64,000 nucleotides of DNA from Planctellipticum variicoloris (GTDB taxonomy: Bacteria; Planctomycetota; Planctomycetia; Planctomycetales; Planctomycetaceae): positions 3,795,557 to 3,859,556 of the forward strand of contig NZ_CP130886.1 in the NCBI RefSeq assembly GCF_030622045.1, written 5' to 3'. Shown one piece after another: positions 56,272 to 64,000 of this stretch (its first letter is position 1; each line of letters opens with the position of its first letter). Both the position numbers and the translations under genes were made by a program. The notes beneath the pieces were generated by a model. It did no database searches and was not told where the DNA came from. It saw nothing but the letters and a program-made list of their open reading frames with translations.

Positions 56272-59200
56272 GTTCGACACCTCCATCGGTCAGGGAGTCC
56301 ACTCGGATGCCGGCGAGCTGGAGATACAGCGAGCGTCGTTCCGCCGCCGCCTGTTCCGCGGCCTGGACCAGTTGTTCGTACCGCTCGGGATCGCGCAGTT
56401 CGACCATGCGGAATCTCGCTTCCTCTTCCATGAAGCTCCGCATCGGCAGGCTTTTTCGCGCAGAGTCGAGCTGCAGAGGCGGCTGTCCCGCTGCGATCCG
56501 TCGGGGATCGAAGCGGTAGAGCGGCCAGGCCCAGCTCTCAATCGCGCGTCGTTGGTGGGTCGGCGAGTGGACGAGGTCGTATCCGTGAGCGATGCAGGGA
56601 CTGTGCGCGATGATCAAGGCAGGTCCGGGGTAACTCTCCGCTTCGAGCAAGGCCGACACGGTCTGCTCGTTACGGGCCTGCATCCCGACTGACGCGACGT
56701 AAACGTGACCGTAGCTCATCGCCAGCAGGCCCAGATCCTTCTTCCGCGTGGACTTGCCCGCCGAGGCGAACTTCGCAACGGCCCCCAGTGGCGTCGCCTT
56801 CGATTGCTGTCCGCCGGTGTTGGAATAGACTTCAGTATCGAGCACCAGCAGCTTCACATTCCGCCCCGAGGCCAGAACATGGTCGAGGCCGCCGTAGCCG
56901 ATGTCGTAGGCCCATCCGTCGCCGCCGATCACCCAGACGCTTTTCGGGACGAATGCCTCGGCAATTGCGGCAAGCTCTACGGCGGCTGGTCCGTTGAGGC
57001 CCTTCAGGATCTCGCTCAACTGTGCCACTTCCTGACGACGTCTCTCCAACACCACCGGATCGGTGGGGGCGCACGCCTTTCGCAGCGCAGTGACCAGCAC
57101 TTCCGGCAACGCAGCCGCCAGTTCGCCCAAGAGCTGCATGGCGCGTCGAGCGAGGTAATCGACACTCAGACGGAATCCGAGGCCAAGCTCCGCCGCGTCC
57201 TCGAAAAGCGAGTTATTCCAGGCTGGCCCCCGGCCATCCTGATTTGTGGTGTACGGGGTTGTCGGCAGGTTTCCACCGTAGATCGACGAGCAGCCGGTTG
57301 CATTGGCCACGAGAAGCCGATCGCCGAACAGTTGCGTCAGCAGCCGAATATAGGGCGTCTCGCCACAGCCCGCACATGCCCCGGAGAATTCAAACAGCGG
57401 GGGCAGCAGCGTCAGGCTCTTGGCTTCAAGTGGAACTCGGCTGCGTGGCAAGTCGGGAAGTGATTCAAACATCTCGAAGCGCCGGCGTTCCACGTCTCGG
57501 TGCGCTGCCACCGGCTGCAGGTTGAGAGCTTTTCGCCGCGGCTGCATGTGATCTTTCGCCGGGCAGACAACAACGCACAGTTCGCATCCCGTGCAATCGT
57601 CGGGCGCGACCTGAACGGTATAGTTGAGTCCTTCGAATTCCGGAGTGAACGCCTCGGGGACGCCAGGCAATCCCGCCGGGTTCTCCTTCAGCAGATCGGG
57701 TTCGTAGACCTTGGCTCGGATGGCGGAGTGAGGGCAAATCATCACGCAGCGGTTGCATTGCACACAGAGGTCCGGCTCCCAGATCGGAATCTCCAACGCG
57801 ATGGCCCGCTTCTCGAACCGGCTGGTTCCCGTCGGCCAGGTCCCATCGGGTGGAAACGCGCTGACCGGCAACTGGTCTCCATGCCCCTCCAGCAGCAGCC
57901 GGGACACGCGTTGGACGAAATCGGGAGATGATTCGGGCACAGTCGGTCGACGATGCCGGCTGGCGGTCGCCGACGAAGCCAACGACACCTCGTGCAAGCC
58001 GGCCAACGCCGCGTCGACCGCCGCCACGTTACGCCGGACAACTTCCGGTCCCCGTTTGCCCCAGGTCGCAGCGATCGACGCCTTGATCTGCTCCAGCGCC
58101 TGCTCGACCGGCAAGACGTGAGCCAATTTGAAAAAACAGACCTGCATGACTGTGTTGATCCGTCGTCCCAACCCGGCCTCTTCGGCAATCCGATAGGCGT
58201 CGATGGCGAACAGACGGCAATGACGGGCCAGCAGGGTTTCCTGAGCCTCGCGCGGCAGGCTCTCCCATACCTGCTCTGCGGGCGTCGACGAGTTGAGCAG
58301 GACGATCGAGCCGTCGCCGGCTCGCTCCAGCACATCCAGCCGGTCCAGGAATCCTGGGTCGTGAATGGCGATAAAGGCGGCCCGGCTGATCTGATAGGAC
58401 GATCGAATGGGGCGAGGTCCAAACCGCAGATGCGAAACGGTCGTGGAACCGGCCTTCTTCGAGTCGTAGACGAAGTGTCCCTGAGCATACTGTTCGGTTT
58501 GTTCGCCGATGATCTTAATGCTGGCCTTGTTGCTGCTGACAGTCCCATCCGCACCAAGGCCATAGAAGACGGCGCGGACCACGTCACCCGGCTCGATGTC
58601 CAGTTCCTCGGCAACGTCGAGCGACAGATGCGTCACATCGTCACGAATTCCGACCGTAAAGCGAGGTTTGGGAGTCGAGCGCTGCAGCTCGTCAAACACC
58701 GCCTTGACCATCGCGGGCGTGAACTCCTTCGAAGACAGGCCGTATCGCCCGCCGATCACACGCGGCAATCTCGGCAGCAAGCCTCTCGTCAGAGCTTCCA
58801 GCAACGCGCCGCTGACTTCGAGCAGCAGCGGTTCTCCCGACGAACCAGGTTCCTTGGTCCGATCGAGGACTGCCAGATGCTGGACCGTGGAGGGGAGTGC
58901 AGCCAGAAAGCGTTGCAACGAAAAGGGGCGAAACAGACGGACTTTCAGGACTCCGACTCGTTCGCCTTGATCGAGCAGCCAGTCCACCGTTTCATGAGCG
59001 CACTCCGCCCCGGACCCCATGAGCACGATCACACGCTCCGCCTCGGGATGGCCGTGATAATCGAACGTCTGGTAACTTCGCCCGGTGAGGGTCTCAAACC
59101 GCCGCAGCGTCTGGTCGAAGTGATCGCCGAATGCGTCGTAAAACGGGTTCGTCGCTTCGCGTGACTGGAAGAACGCGTCGGGGTTCTGCGAAGTGCCGCG

Positions 59201-59854
59201 GACGACGGGGCGTTCGGGGGTCAACCGTCGTCCACGATGGGCCTCCACCAGCTTCGAGTCGACCAATTGCGTCAGGACGTCGTCGCTGAGCGTGGAGATT
59301 TTTGCGACTTCGTGTGAGGTGCGAAACCCGTCGAAGAAGTGCAAGACCGGAACGCGCGCGGCGAGCGTTACGGCGTGGCCGATGGCTGCGAAGTCCTGGG
59401 CTTCCTGGACCGACCCGGAGGCCAACAGCGCGAACCCGGTGCCGCGAGCGGCCATCACGTCCGAGTGGTCCCCAAAGATCGAGAGCGCATGCGTAGCGAC
59501 GCTACGGGCGGCCACATGCATGCAGAACGACGTCAATTCTCCAGCAATCTTGAACAGGTTCGGCAGCATCAACAGCAGACCCTGCGACGCAGTGAAGGTC
59601 GTGACCAGTGCGCCGCCCTGGAGCGCCCCATGCACCGCACCCGCCGCACCGCCTTCCGACTGCATCTCGATGATTTCCGGCACCGCACCCCAGAGATTTC
59701 CCCGACGCTGGGCCGACCAGTCATCGGCGTATTCGCCCATCACCGAGGCCGGAGTGATCGGATAGACGGCGATCACCTCGCTGAGGCGGTACGCGACGTT
59801 CGCGACGGCTTCGTTGCCGTCGAGCGTACGTGTTTCGGTCGGGGAAGTGGTCAT
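56264..59854 (-). CDS. nifJ: Pyruvate:ferredoxin (flavodoxin) oxidoreductase
   Basis: The 1196-residue single-chain enzyme oxidatively decarboxylates pyruvate to acetyl-CoA and reduces ferredoxin. It has the pyruvate-binding N-domain (YPITPASVMGEYADDW), domain II/III, a two-cluster ferredoxin insert (CVQCNRCVMICPHSAIR, CTGCELCVVVCPAKD), and the thiamine diphosphate domain with CAGCGETPY and GGDGWAYDIGYGG. The length fits the homodimeric type. It is usual in anaerobic or microaerobic metabolism. Downstream genes encode a flavoprotein and ferredoxin; upstream come a carboxymuconolactone-decarboxylase-like protein and arsenic genes. Confidence 0.97.
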   Translation of the reverse strand: MTTSPTETRTLDGNEAVANVAYRLSEVIAVYPITPASVMGEYADDWSAQRRGNLWGAVPEIIEMQSEGGAAGAVHGALQGGALVTTFTASQGLLLMLPNLFKIAGELTSFCMHVAARSVATHALSIFGDHSDVMAARGTGFALLASGSVQEAQDFAAIGHAVTLAARVPVLHFFDGFRTSHEVAKISTLSDDVLTQLVDSKLVEAHRGRRLTPERPVVRGTSQNPDAFFQSREATNPFYDAFGDHFDQTLRRFETLTGRSYQTFDYHGHPEAERVIVLMGSGAECAHETVDWLLDQGERVGVLKVRLFRPFSLQRFLAALPSTVQHLAVLDRTKEPGSSGEPLLLEVSGALLEALTRGLLPRLPRVIGGRYGLSSKEFTPAMVKAVFDELQRSTPKPRFTVGIRDDVTHLSLDVAEELDIEPGDVVRAVFYGLGADGTVSSNKASIKIIGEQTEQYAQGHFVYDSKKAGSTTVSHLRFGPRPIRSSYQISRAAFIAIHDPGFLDRLDVLERAGDGSIVLLNSSTPAEQVWESLPREAQETLLARHCRLFAIDAYRIAEEAGLGRRINTVMQVCFFKLAHVLPVEQALEQIKASIAATWGKRGPEVVRRNVAAVDAALAGLHEVSLASSATASRHRRPTVPESSPDFVQRVSRLLLEGHGDQLPVSAFPPDGTWPTGTSRFEKRAIALEIPIWEPDLCVQCNRCVMICPHSAIRAKVYEPDLLKENPAGLPGVPEAFTPEFEGLNYTVQVAPDDCTGCELCVVVCPAKDHMQPRRKALNLQPVAAHRDVERRRFEMFESLPDLPRSRVPLEAKSLTLLPPLFEFSGACAGCGETPYIRLLTQLFGDRLLVANATGCSSIYGGNLPTTPYTTNQDGRGPAWNNSLFEDAAELGLGFRLSVDYLARRAMQLLGELAAALPEVLVTALRKACAPTDPVVLERRRQEVAQLSEILKGLNGPAAVELAAIAEAFVPKSVWVIGGDGWAYDIGYGGLDHVLASGRNVKLLVLDTEVYSNTGGQQSKATPLGAVAKFASAGKSTRKKDLGLLAMSYGHVYVASVGMQARNEQTVSALLEAESYPGPALIIAHSPCIAHGYDLVHSPTHQRRAIESWAWPLYRFDPRRIAAGQPPLQLDSARKSLPMRSFMEEEARFRMVELRDPERYEQLVQAAEQAAAERRSLYLQLAGIRVDSLTDGGVEHG

Positions 59855-59905
59855 CGGGCCTGTACTCCAGGAGGTCGGACTATTGCAGGACCGCGACGAA
59901 CGCGA

Positions 59906-60244
59906 CTATCCCTGAACGGACGGAGCGGCGTTGGACAGTCCGGCAAACATTCTGGCGGCGGTGTCATTCACCGTGGCCTGTTTCATAAACCTGGCCACCA
60001 TAATCGCCTCCGTGATTTCCGCATTCGTGACACCCTTCTCCTTCGCCTGGCGGACCCACATCTGGGTGCACATCTCCGACCCGAGCGCCGCGGCAACGGC
60101 AACTCCCATCAGCAGCTTGTACTTGCCGGGCACCGCCTGATAACTCGGGTGATCAAACAGCAACGCCTTCTCATCCATCTGATTCTGGGCAAACTCGGGC
60201 GCGAACTGCCGCAGCAGGTCCATCGGAGTCTGGGAATTGCTCAT
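59906..60244 (-). CDS. Carboxymuconolactone decarboxylase/AhpD-like protein
   Basis: The 112-residue helical protein reads FDHPSYQAVPGKYKLLMGVAVAAALGSEMCTQMWVRQAKE followed by TNAEITEAIMVARF in the family pattern, here cut to short segments. AhpD-type members use CxxC; this one has a single Cys then Met (EMCTQM), so peroxidase-type chemistry is doubtful. ATG 60244 was chosen because CAGGAG is upstream; a frame to 60433 is likely spurious. It lies just upstream of nifJ, probably in one operon. Confidence 0.85.
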   Translation of the reverse strand: MSNSQTPMDLLRQFAPEFAQNQMDEKALLFDHPSYQAVPGKYKLLMGVAVAAALGSEMCTQMWVRQAKEKGVTNAEITEAIMVARFMKQATVNDTAARMFAGLSNAAPSVQG

Positions 60245-60365
60245 GTCAGTTCTCCTGAAAGTGGGACAGCAGGCGTTCCATTCAAAAGCGCATCGTCGCG
60301 TCGACATCGTGAACTTCAGTGTCGGCCTCGCTCGGACGAGCACATTGACGTCCATCGTAGCGACC

Positions 60366-61157
60366 CTACGGGTTGAGTTTGCGGTAAATCGCGGCCAGAT
60401 TCTCCGCAAACATTCCGGAAATGACTTCTTCATGCTCCTGTAACGGCCGAACCGGAATGAGGTCGATCACGTCATTCGGCGACAAACCTGATTCGAAGTA
60501 GACCTGCAGGGCTCCCGCCAGCATCCGCTGCAACGCCGGGCGAATCCGTTCTTCAGGCAGACCGAACGATCGGGCCTGATCTTCGAGCGTCTGCCATTGG
60601 AACCAGAAGTACGTGGGACCCATCGCCGTCAGCACGGCGTATGCTTCGAGTTCCTGCTCCGGCACTTCGGGGCATTCCCCCCAGACCTCCGATACCTGCT
60701 GGAGGCGGGCGCGGTCGGTTGCCGTCCAGTCGGGGCCGCAGGCGAAGGGGTTGTAACCCTGCCCCAGCAGCGACGGGGCGTTCGGGAGCAGACGTGCCAC
60801 CTTGACGTGCGCCGGCAAACGCTCGCACAACTGCGCCAGTGTCACCTTAGGGGCCAGGGAGATCACCAGCGCCTGCGGTGCGAGATGCGGCGAGATATCG
60901 GCGACGGACGCAAGAAGCTGTGGTGGGTGAATCGCCAGTAAGACTATCGTGGCCCCTCCGACGGCTGCAGCCGCCTCAGAGACAAGTTCGACGCCCGCCA
61001 CAGTTGCTGCCAGCTTTTCGGCAGCCGCCGCGTTCGGTTCGAAAACTCGTACTCGATCGGGCCATTGACCGGCGCGCTGCCAGCCCGTGAGCAAGATTCT
61101 CGTCACTCGCCCACCGCCTACGATCCCGACCACTTCCGTCGACAGGCTGGCCACCAT
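60366..61157 (-). CDS. Pyrroline-5-carboxylate reductase-like dehydrogenase
   Basis: The 263-residue protein has an N-terminal Rossmann fold (VVGIVGGGRVTRILLTG) and the ProC-family motif RLLPNAPSLLGQGYNPFA. This resembles proline synthesis reductase, but some residues differ and the genomic setting is arsenic/stress genes. It could be a diverged imine reductase or F420/NADP-dependent enzyme. It follows arsC and precedes the AhpD-like gene on the same strand. Confidence 0.75.
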   Translation of the reverse strand: MVASLSTEVVGIVGGGRVTRILLTGWQRAGQWPDRVRVFEPNAAAAEKLAATVAGVELVSEAAAAVGGATIVLLAIHPPQLLASVADISPHLAPQALVISLAPKVTLAQLCERLPAHVKVARLLPNAPSLLGQGYNPFACGPDWTATDRARLQQVSEVWGECPEVPEQELEAYAVLTAMGPTYFWFQWQTLEDQARSFGLPEERIRPALQRMLAGALQVYFESGLSPNDVIDLIPVRPLQEHEEVISGMFAENLAAIYRKLNP

Positions 61158-61211
61158 TGGTCTGTTCCTCTCACAACCGGAGTTCTCGCGCGGACAACAT
61201 GCGAATCGTTC

Positions 61212-61652
61212 TCAGCTCGGCAACAGGTCGGTCAAGTTCTCTGCCACAAACTTCCGGATCTCGTCGCGGACGCGACGATAATGGCTCAGAGCCTCCTGCT
61301 CAGTCGTGGCCGACTTTGCGAGCTTCGGCGGGTCGTCGAAGCCGACATGCACCACGCGGGACTTACCCAGAAATGCCGGGCAGTTCTCGTCCGCATGGCC
61401 GCAGACCGTGACGACCAGATCGAACGGAATCTCGGCCAGGCTGCTGACGAGCTTCGACGACTGACCCGTGATGTCGACACCGGCTTCCTGCATCACATGG
61501 ACTGCGCTGGGATTCATGCCGTGAGCCTCGATCCCGGCGGAATACGGTTCGATGCGGTCTCCCAGCAAGTGTCGAGCCCAACCTTCGGCCATCTGGCTGC
61601 GGCACGAGTTGCCCGTGCATAGAAACAGGAGTTTTGGTTTCACTGACGGCAT
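61212..61652 (-). CDS. arsC: Arsenate reductase, thioredoxin-coupled ArsC type
   Basis: The 146-residue protein has the low-molecular-weight phosphatase P-loop CTGNSCRSQMAEG near the start and the second Cys pair region VTVCGHADENCP, matching thioredoxin-coupled ArsC with its three catalytic cysteines. It reduces arsenate to arsenite, which the ACR3 pump then exports. ATG 61652 was chosen because GAGGAA precedes it; the frame could extend to 61679. It lies between a universal stress protein and a ProC-like gene. Confidence 0.93.
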   Translation of the reverse strand: MPSVKPKLLFLCTGNSCRSQMAEGWARHLLGDRIEPYSAGIEAHGMNPSAVHVMQEAGVDITGQSSKLVSSLAEIPFDLVVTVCGHADENCPAFLGKSRVVHVGFDDPPKLAKSATTEQEALSHYRRVRDEIRKFVAENLTDLLPS

Positions 61653-61765
61653 ATTGCTTATTCCTCGGCTCTCCGGCACTTCCGACGCCGGACGCCATCG
61701 AGCACATCACGTGCGTTGTTGCGGACTCAGGCGGTGATTTCGGCAGATTATTCAATCCGCATTGA

Positions 61766-62617
61766 TCAGCCGCGAAACGCTGGTACGAGCAAGACCGGTA
61801 CAGGAGCATGGCGCACGAGGTTGTGGCTCACGCTGCCGAGAAACACCTCCCGAATAAAGCCGGCTCCCTGACTGCCCATGATGATCATTGAGGGTGCGTG
61901 CAACGTTGAGATCGACAGCAGCTCAGCCGTCGGCGAACCGCAGCGGATTACAACGTTGACGGCTTGGGCTTTTGATGCGGTAAGGCGCGCCGCGATCTCG
62001 CTCAGTCGCTGCCGATCGGCGTCCAACGCCACTTCGCTCGCCGGCGTGTCACCATCCCCCTCTCGGACATGGACCACGGTGACCGTCGAGTGCGCAACAG
62101 CAACGATATCCGCCAGGAGATCGAGAGCCCGCTCCGCATTGGCGGAAAAGTCCGTCGGGAACAGGATGTGATCCAGCGTGTTTTCGCAGAGGGGTTCGCA
62201 CCCCTGCTCAGTGAAGGTGGCCTTCATGGCCAGAACCGGGCGGTCCGCACGCTGGATGACTTCGTAGGCCACGCCCCCGACGAAGGCTGACTCCAACAGC
62301 GATTCCGTCGTCAGATGCACGGCGATTACGGACGCGTCCTGTTCGCTTGCGACTTGTTGAATCTCGTAATACGGCAGGCCCAGGCGAACGTCGGTTTCAA
62401 CCTCGAAACCCATGTCTCGCAGCAATTGCGCCTGCCGTTCGAGCGCGGGGAGGGCAAGCGCCTGGAGCTGACGGAATAGCGTGCCGACATCGCGAATGTT
62501 CATCGCGTGAACCAGAAATACTTTTCGGGCACCCCCGGCTCGCAGACCTCGCAGACAGCAGAGCGTGCGAGTTGAGTTCTCGCTGAGACTGGTTCCCACA
62601 ACAATGGTCGACAACAT
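61766..62617 (-). CDS. Double-domain universal stress protein
   Basis: The 283-residue protein has two UspA folds. The second has the nucleotide motif GSQGAGFIREVFLGSVSHN, with the expected GxxG and GS spacing, so it may bind ATP; the first (residues 1-140) lacks it. Universal stress proteins help survival under oxygen, energy or toxic stress. GGAG about nine bases before ATG 62617 makes that the preferred start, with ATG 62626 as alternative. It sits between arsenic export and reductase genes. Confidence 0.92.
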   Translation of the reverse strand: MLSTIVVGTSLSENSTRTLCCLRGLRAGGARKVFLVHAMNIRDVGTLFRQLQALALPALERQAQLLRDMGFEVETDVRLGLPYYEIQQVASEQDASVIAVHLTTESLLESAFVGGVAYEVIQRADRPVLAMKATFTEQGCEPLCENTLDHILFPTDFSANAERALDLLADIVAVAHSTVTVVHVREGDGDTPASEVALDADRQRLSEIAARLTASKAQAVNVVIRCGSPTAELLSISTLHAPSMIIMGSQGAGFIREVFLGSVSHNLVRHAPVPVLLVPAFRG

Positions 62618-62668
62618 GTCGTGCATCTCCAGGTTTGGACGGCTTGAGGGTTCAGCGCAGGCTGGCGC

Positions 62669-63898
62669 TCATCTGCTCGCCGACGGAGCGAGCGGGCTCT
62701 CCAAGGTAGCGGCGTCAGCTCGGAACCAGTTCCGCGTTGCGACACAGAAGCGAACCAGCATCAACATGACGGGCACCTCGGTCAGCACGCCCACCACCGT
62801 GACCAGTGCCGCACCTGACGACAGGCCAAACAACATCACTGCAGTGGCAATCGCCACTTCAAAGTTGCTCGAAGCGCCAATCATCGCCGACGGTGCGGCG
62901 CTTTCGTACGACAGCCCCAGGAGCTTCGCCAGCAGATAACCAAGGGCGAAGCACACGACCGTATGTGCGATCAGGGGAATTGAGATCCACAGGATGATGA
63001 GCGGATCGCCGAGGATCACCTCGCCCTTGAATGAAAAGAGCAGGATCAACGTGACGAGAAGCGCGGTAATGGTCACCGGCGTCAGCAGGTGAAGGAATCG
63101 CTCCCGGAACCAGACTTCTCCCTTCGTCGCCAGAATCCACCGCCGTGAGAGATAGCCCGCCACCAAGGGAAGCGCAACGTACACGCCGACCGACAGCAAG
63201 AGCGTCTGCCAGGGAACCGGCAACTGACCGACTCCCAGCAGATACCCGCTGATCACGCCATACAACCCCAGCATGGTCAGCGAATTGATGGCCACCATCA
63301 CGAGCGTGTGTCCGACGTTGCCACGGGCGAGGTAACTCCAGACGAGTACCATTGCCGTACAGGGGGCCGAACCGAGCAGAATGCAACCCGCAACGTAGCT
63401 CCGCCACAGGGGGACTTCCAGGATCTTCACTCCATTCTGCAGGACCACGGTCCCAGCTCCGTACCGGGCTCCCACGTCAAGATTCACTCCCAGGGGAACC
63501 TTGATGTAGTCGACCGCTTCGGGGCCAATGAACGGCAGAAGGAGCGTGCCCAGACAGAACATCGCGATGGCAAACATGGCAAACGGCGCGAAGATCCAGT
63601 TCATGAACAGGGTGAGTGCTACCGGTTTCACAGCCCGCCCGGCTTGCAGGACTTCTACGAAATCGATCTTCACCATGATGGGGTACATCATGAAGAACAG
63701 GCAAATGGCGATGGGAATCGAGATCACCGGCGTCCCGTCGACCGAGATCGCCAACGCGTCGAGAGACTCCGCCAGTCCGGGGGCCATCTTCCCGAGAATG
63801 ATGCCCCCCACGATGCAGAGGATGACCCAGACCGTCAGGTAACGCTCGAAGAAACTCATCCCTCCCGTCGGTTTCGCCGGGATTGTTTCGATTGCCAT
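62669..63898 (-). CDS. acr3: Arsenite efflux transporter ACR3
   Basis: The 410-residue protein has ten hydrophobic segments and the family motif [12 protein letters not shown] with the essential Cys in the fourth region. ACR3 exports arsenite. ATG 63898, giving [20 protein letters not shown], was chosen as the family-like start; the frame extends to near the window edge with unlikely sequence. Downstream lie the Usp and ArsC genes in the same orientation. The 102 bases to the window end probably hold the promoter; a regulator such as ArsR might lie beyond. Confidence 0.95.
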   Translation of the reverse strand: MAIETIPAKPTGGMSFFERYLTVWVILCIVGGIILGKMAPGLAESLDALAISVDGTPVISIPIAICLFFMMYPIMVKIDFVEVLQAGRAVKPVALTLFMNWIFAPFAMFAIAMFCLGTLLLPFIGPEAVDYIKVPLGVNLDVGARYGAGTVVLQNGVKILEVPLWRSYVAGCILLGSAPCTAMVLVWSYLARGNVGHTLVMVAINSLTMLGLYGVISGYLLGVGQLPVPWQTLLLSVGVYVALPLVAGYLSRRWILATKGEVWFRERFLHLLTPVTITALLVTLILLFSFKGEVILGDPLIILWISIPLIAHTVVCFALGYLLAKLLGLSYESAAPSAMIGASSNFEVAIATAVMLFGLSSGAALVTVVGVLTEVPVMLMLVRFCVATRNWFRADAATLESPLAPSASR

Positions 63899-64000
63899 GA
63901 GTCGCAGTTCCCGTAGCGAGTAAAGCATCCGTTCAAATCCGGTCGACCGTGCCGGTGATGCCGGATTCCCGGCACCGGCAGCGCTCGCTGTCACTCGTCG

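Overview
The window looks like a GC-rich planctomycete chromosome (order Planctomycetales or a close relative). The pointers are a PEP-CTERM protein, a GldF-GldG fused ABC permease with a DUF4340 partner, MJ0042-type zinc-ribbon membrane proteins, a DUF4405 plus cytochrome-type protein, a BamA with a long insert, and decayed low-complexity spacers such as repeated TGACCAC. There are no rRNA genes, insertion sequences or CRISPR arrays. One tRNA-Ser(TGA) is present.

Region 1 (about 1-33.7 kb) is core chromosome. In order it holds a 5'-cut HExxH metalloprotease, a small secreted protein, an orphan Hpt phosphotransfer protein, a small membrane protein, a cysteine-free TlpA-like protein, ispF, bamA-ruvA, thpR, acnA, a 4-bp-overlapping pyrB-pyrC' pair, an NYN/YacP nuclease that seems to start at AUC, a lipoprotein, a Tat-exported enolase-superfamily enzyme, topA, a SurA/PpiD-like membrane protein, a three-gene gliding-type ABC operon, a secreted thioredoxin-like protein, tex and a PEP-CTERM protein. 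The pyrC' product has lost two expected zinc ligands and is probably a structural partner of PyrB.

Region 2 (about 34.2-50.3 kb) is an integrated accessory element at the 3' end of tRNA-Ser. A tyrosine recombinase reads toward the tRNA and runs on antisense through it. A replication/control module follows: a 40-residue zinc-ribbon microprotein, a DUF3987 protein, an unknown protein, two overlapping excisionase-like helix-turn-helix proteins and a 398-aa protein. Next are three zinc-ribbon/DUF2752 membrane proteins flanked by about ten copies of a short CGATGAC-centred repeat, and a gene-poor 1.4-kb stretch. The last block is a defence island: two unknown small proteins, a Kiwa-like pair (kwaB, kwaA) and a large single-chain restriction-methyltransferase. 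The right boundary was not located by eye.

Region 3 (about 50.6-64 kb) returns to chromosomal genes, nearly all on the minus strand. From right to left these are an ACR3 arsenite exporter, a double universal stress protein, an ArsC-type reductase, a ProC-like dehydrogenase, a carboxymuconolactone-decarboxylase-like protein, pyruvate:ferredoxin oxidoreductase, a dihydroorotate-dehydrogenase-like protein, a ferredoxin, and a DevBCA/MacAB-type exporter. Tight spacing suggests one or two operons joining arsenic/stress resistance with low-oxygen pyruvate metabolism.

Functions come from motifs and remembered family patterns; no database search was run.
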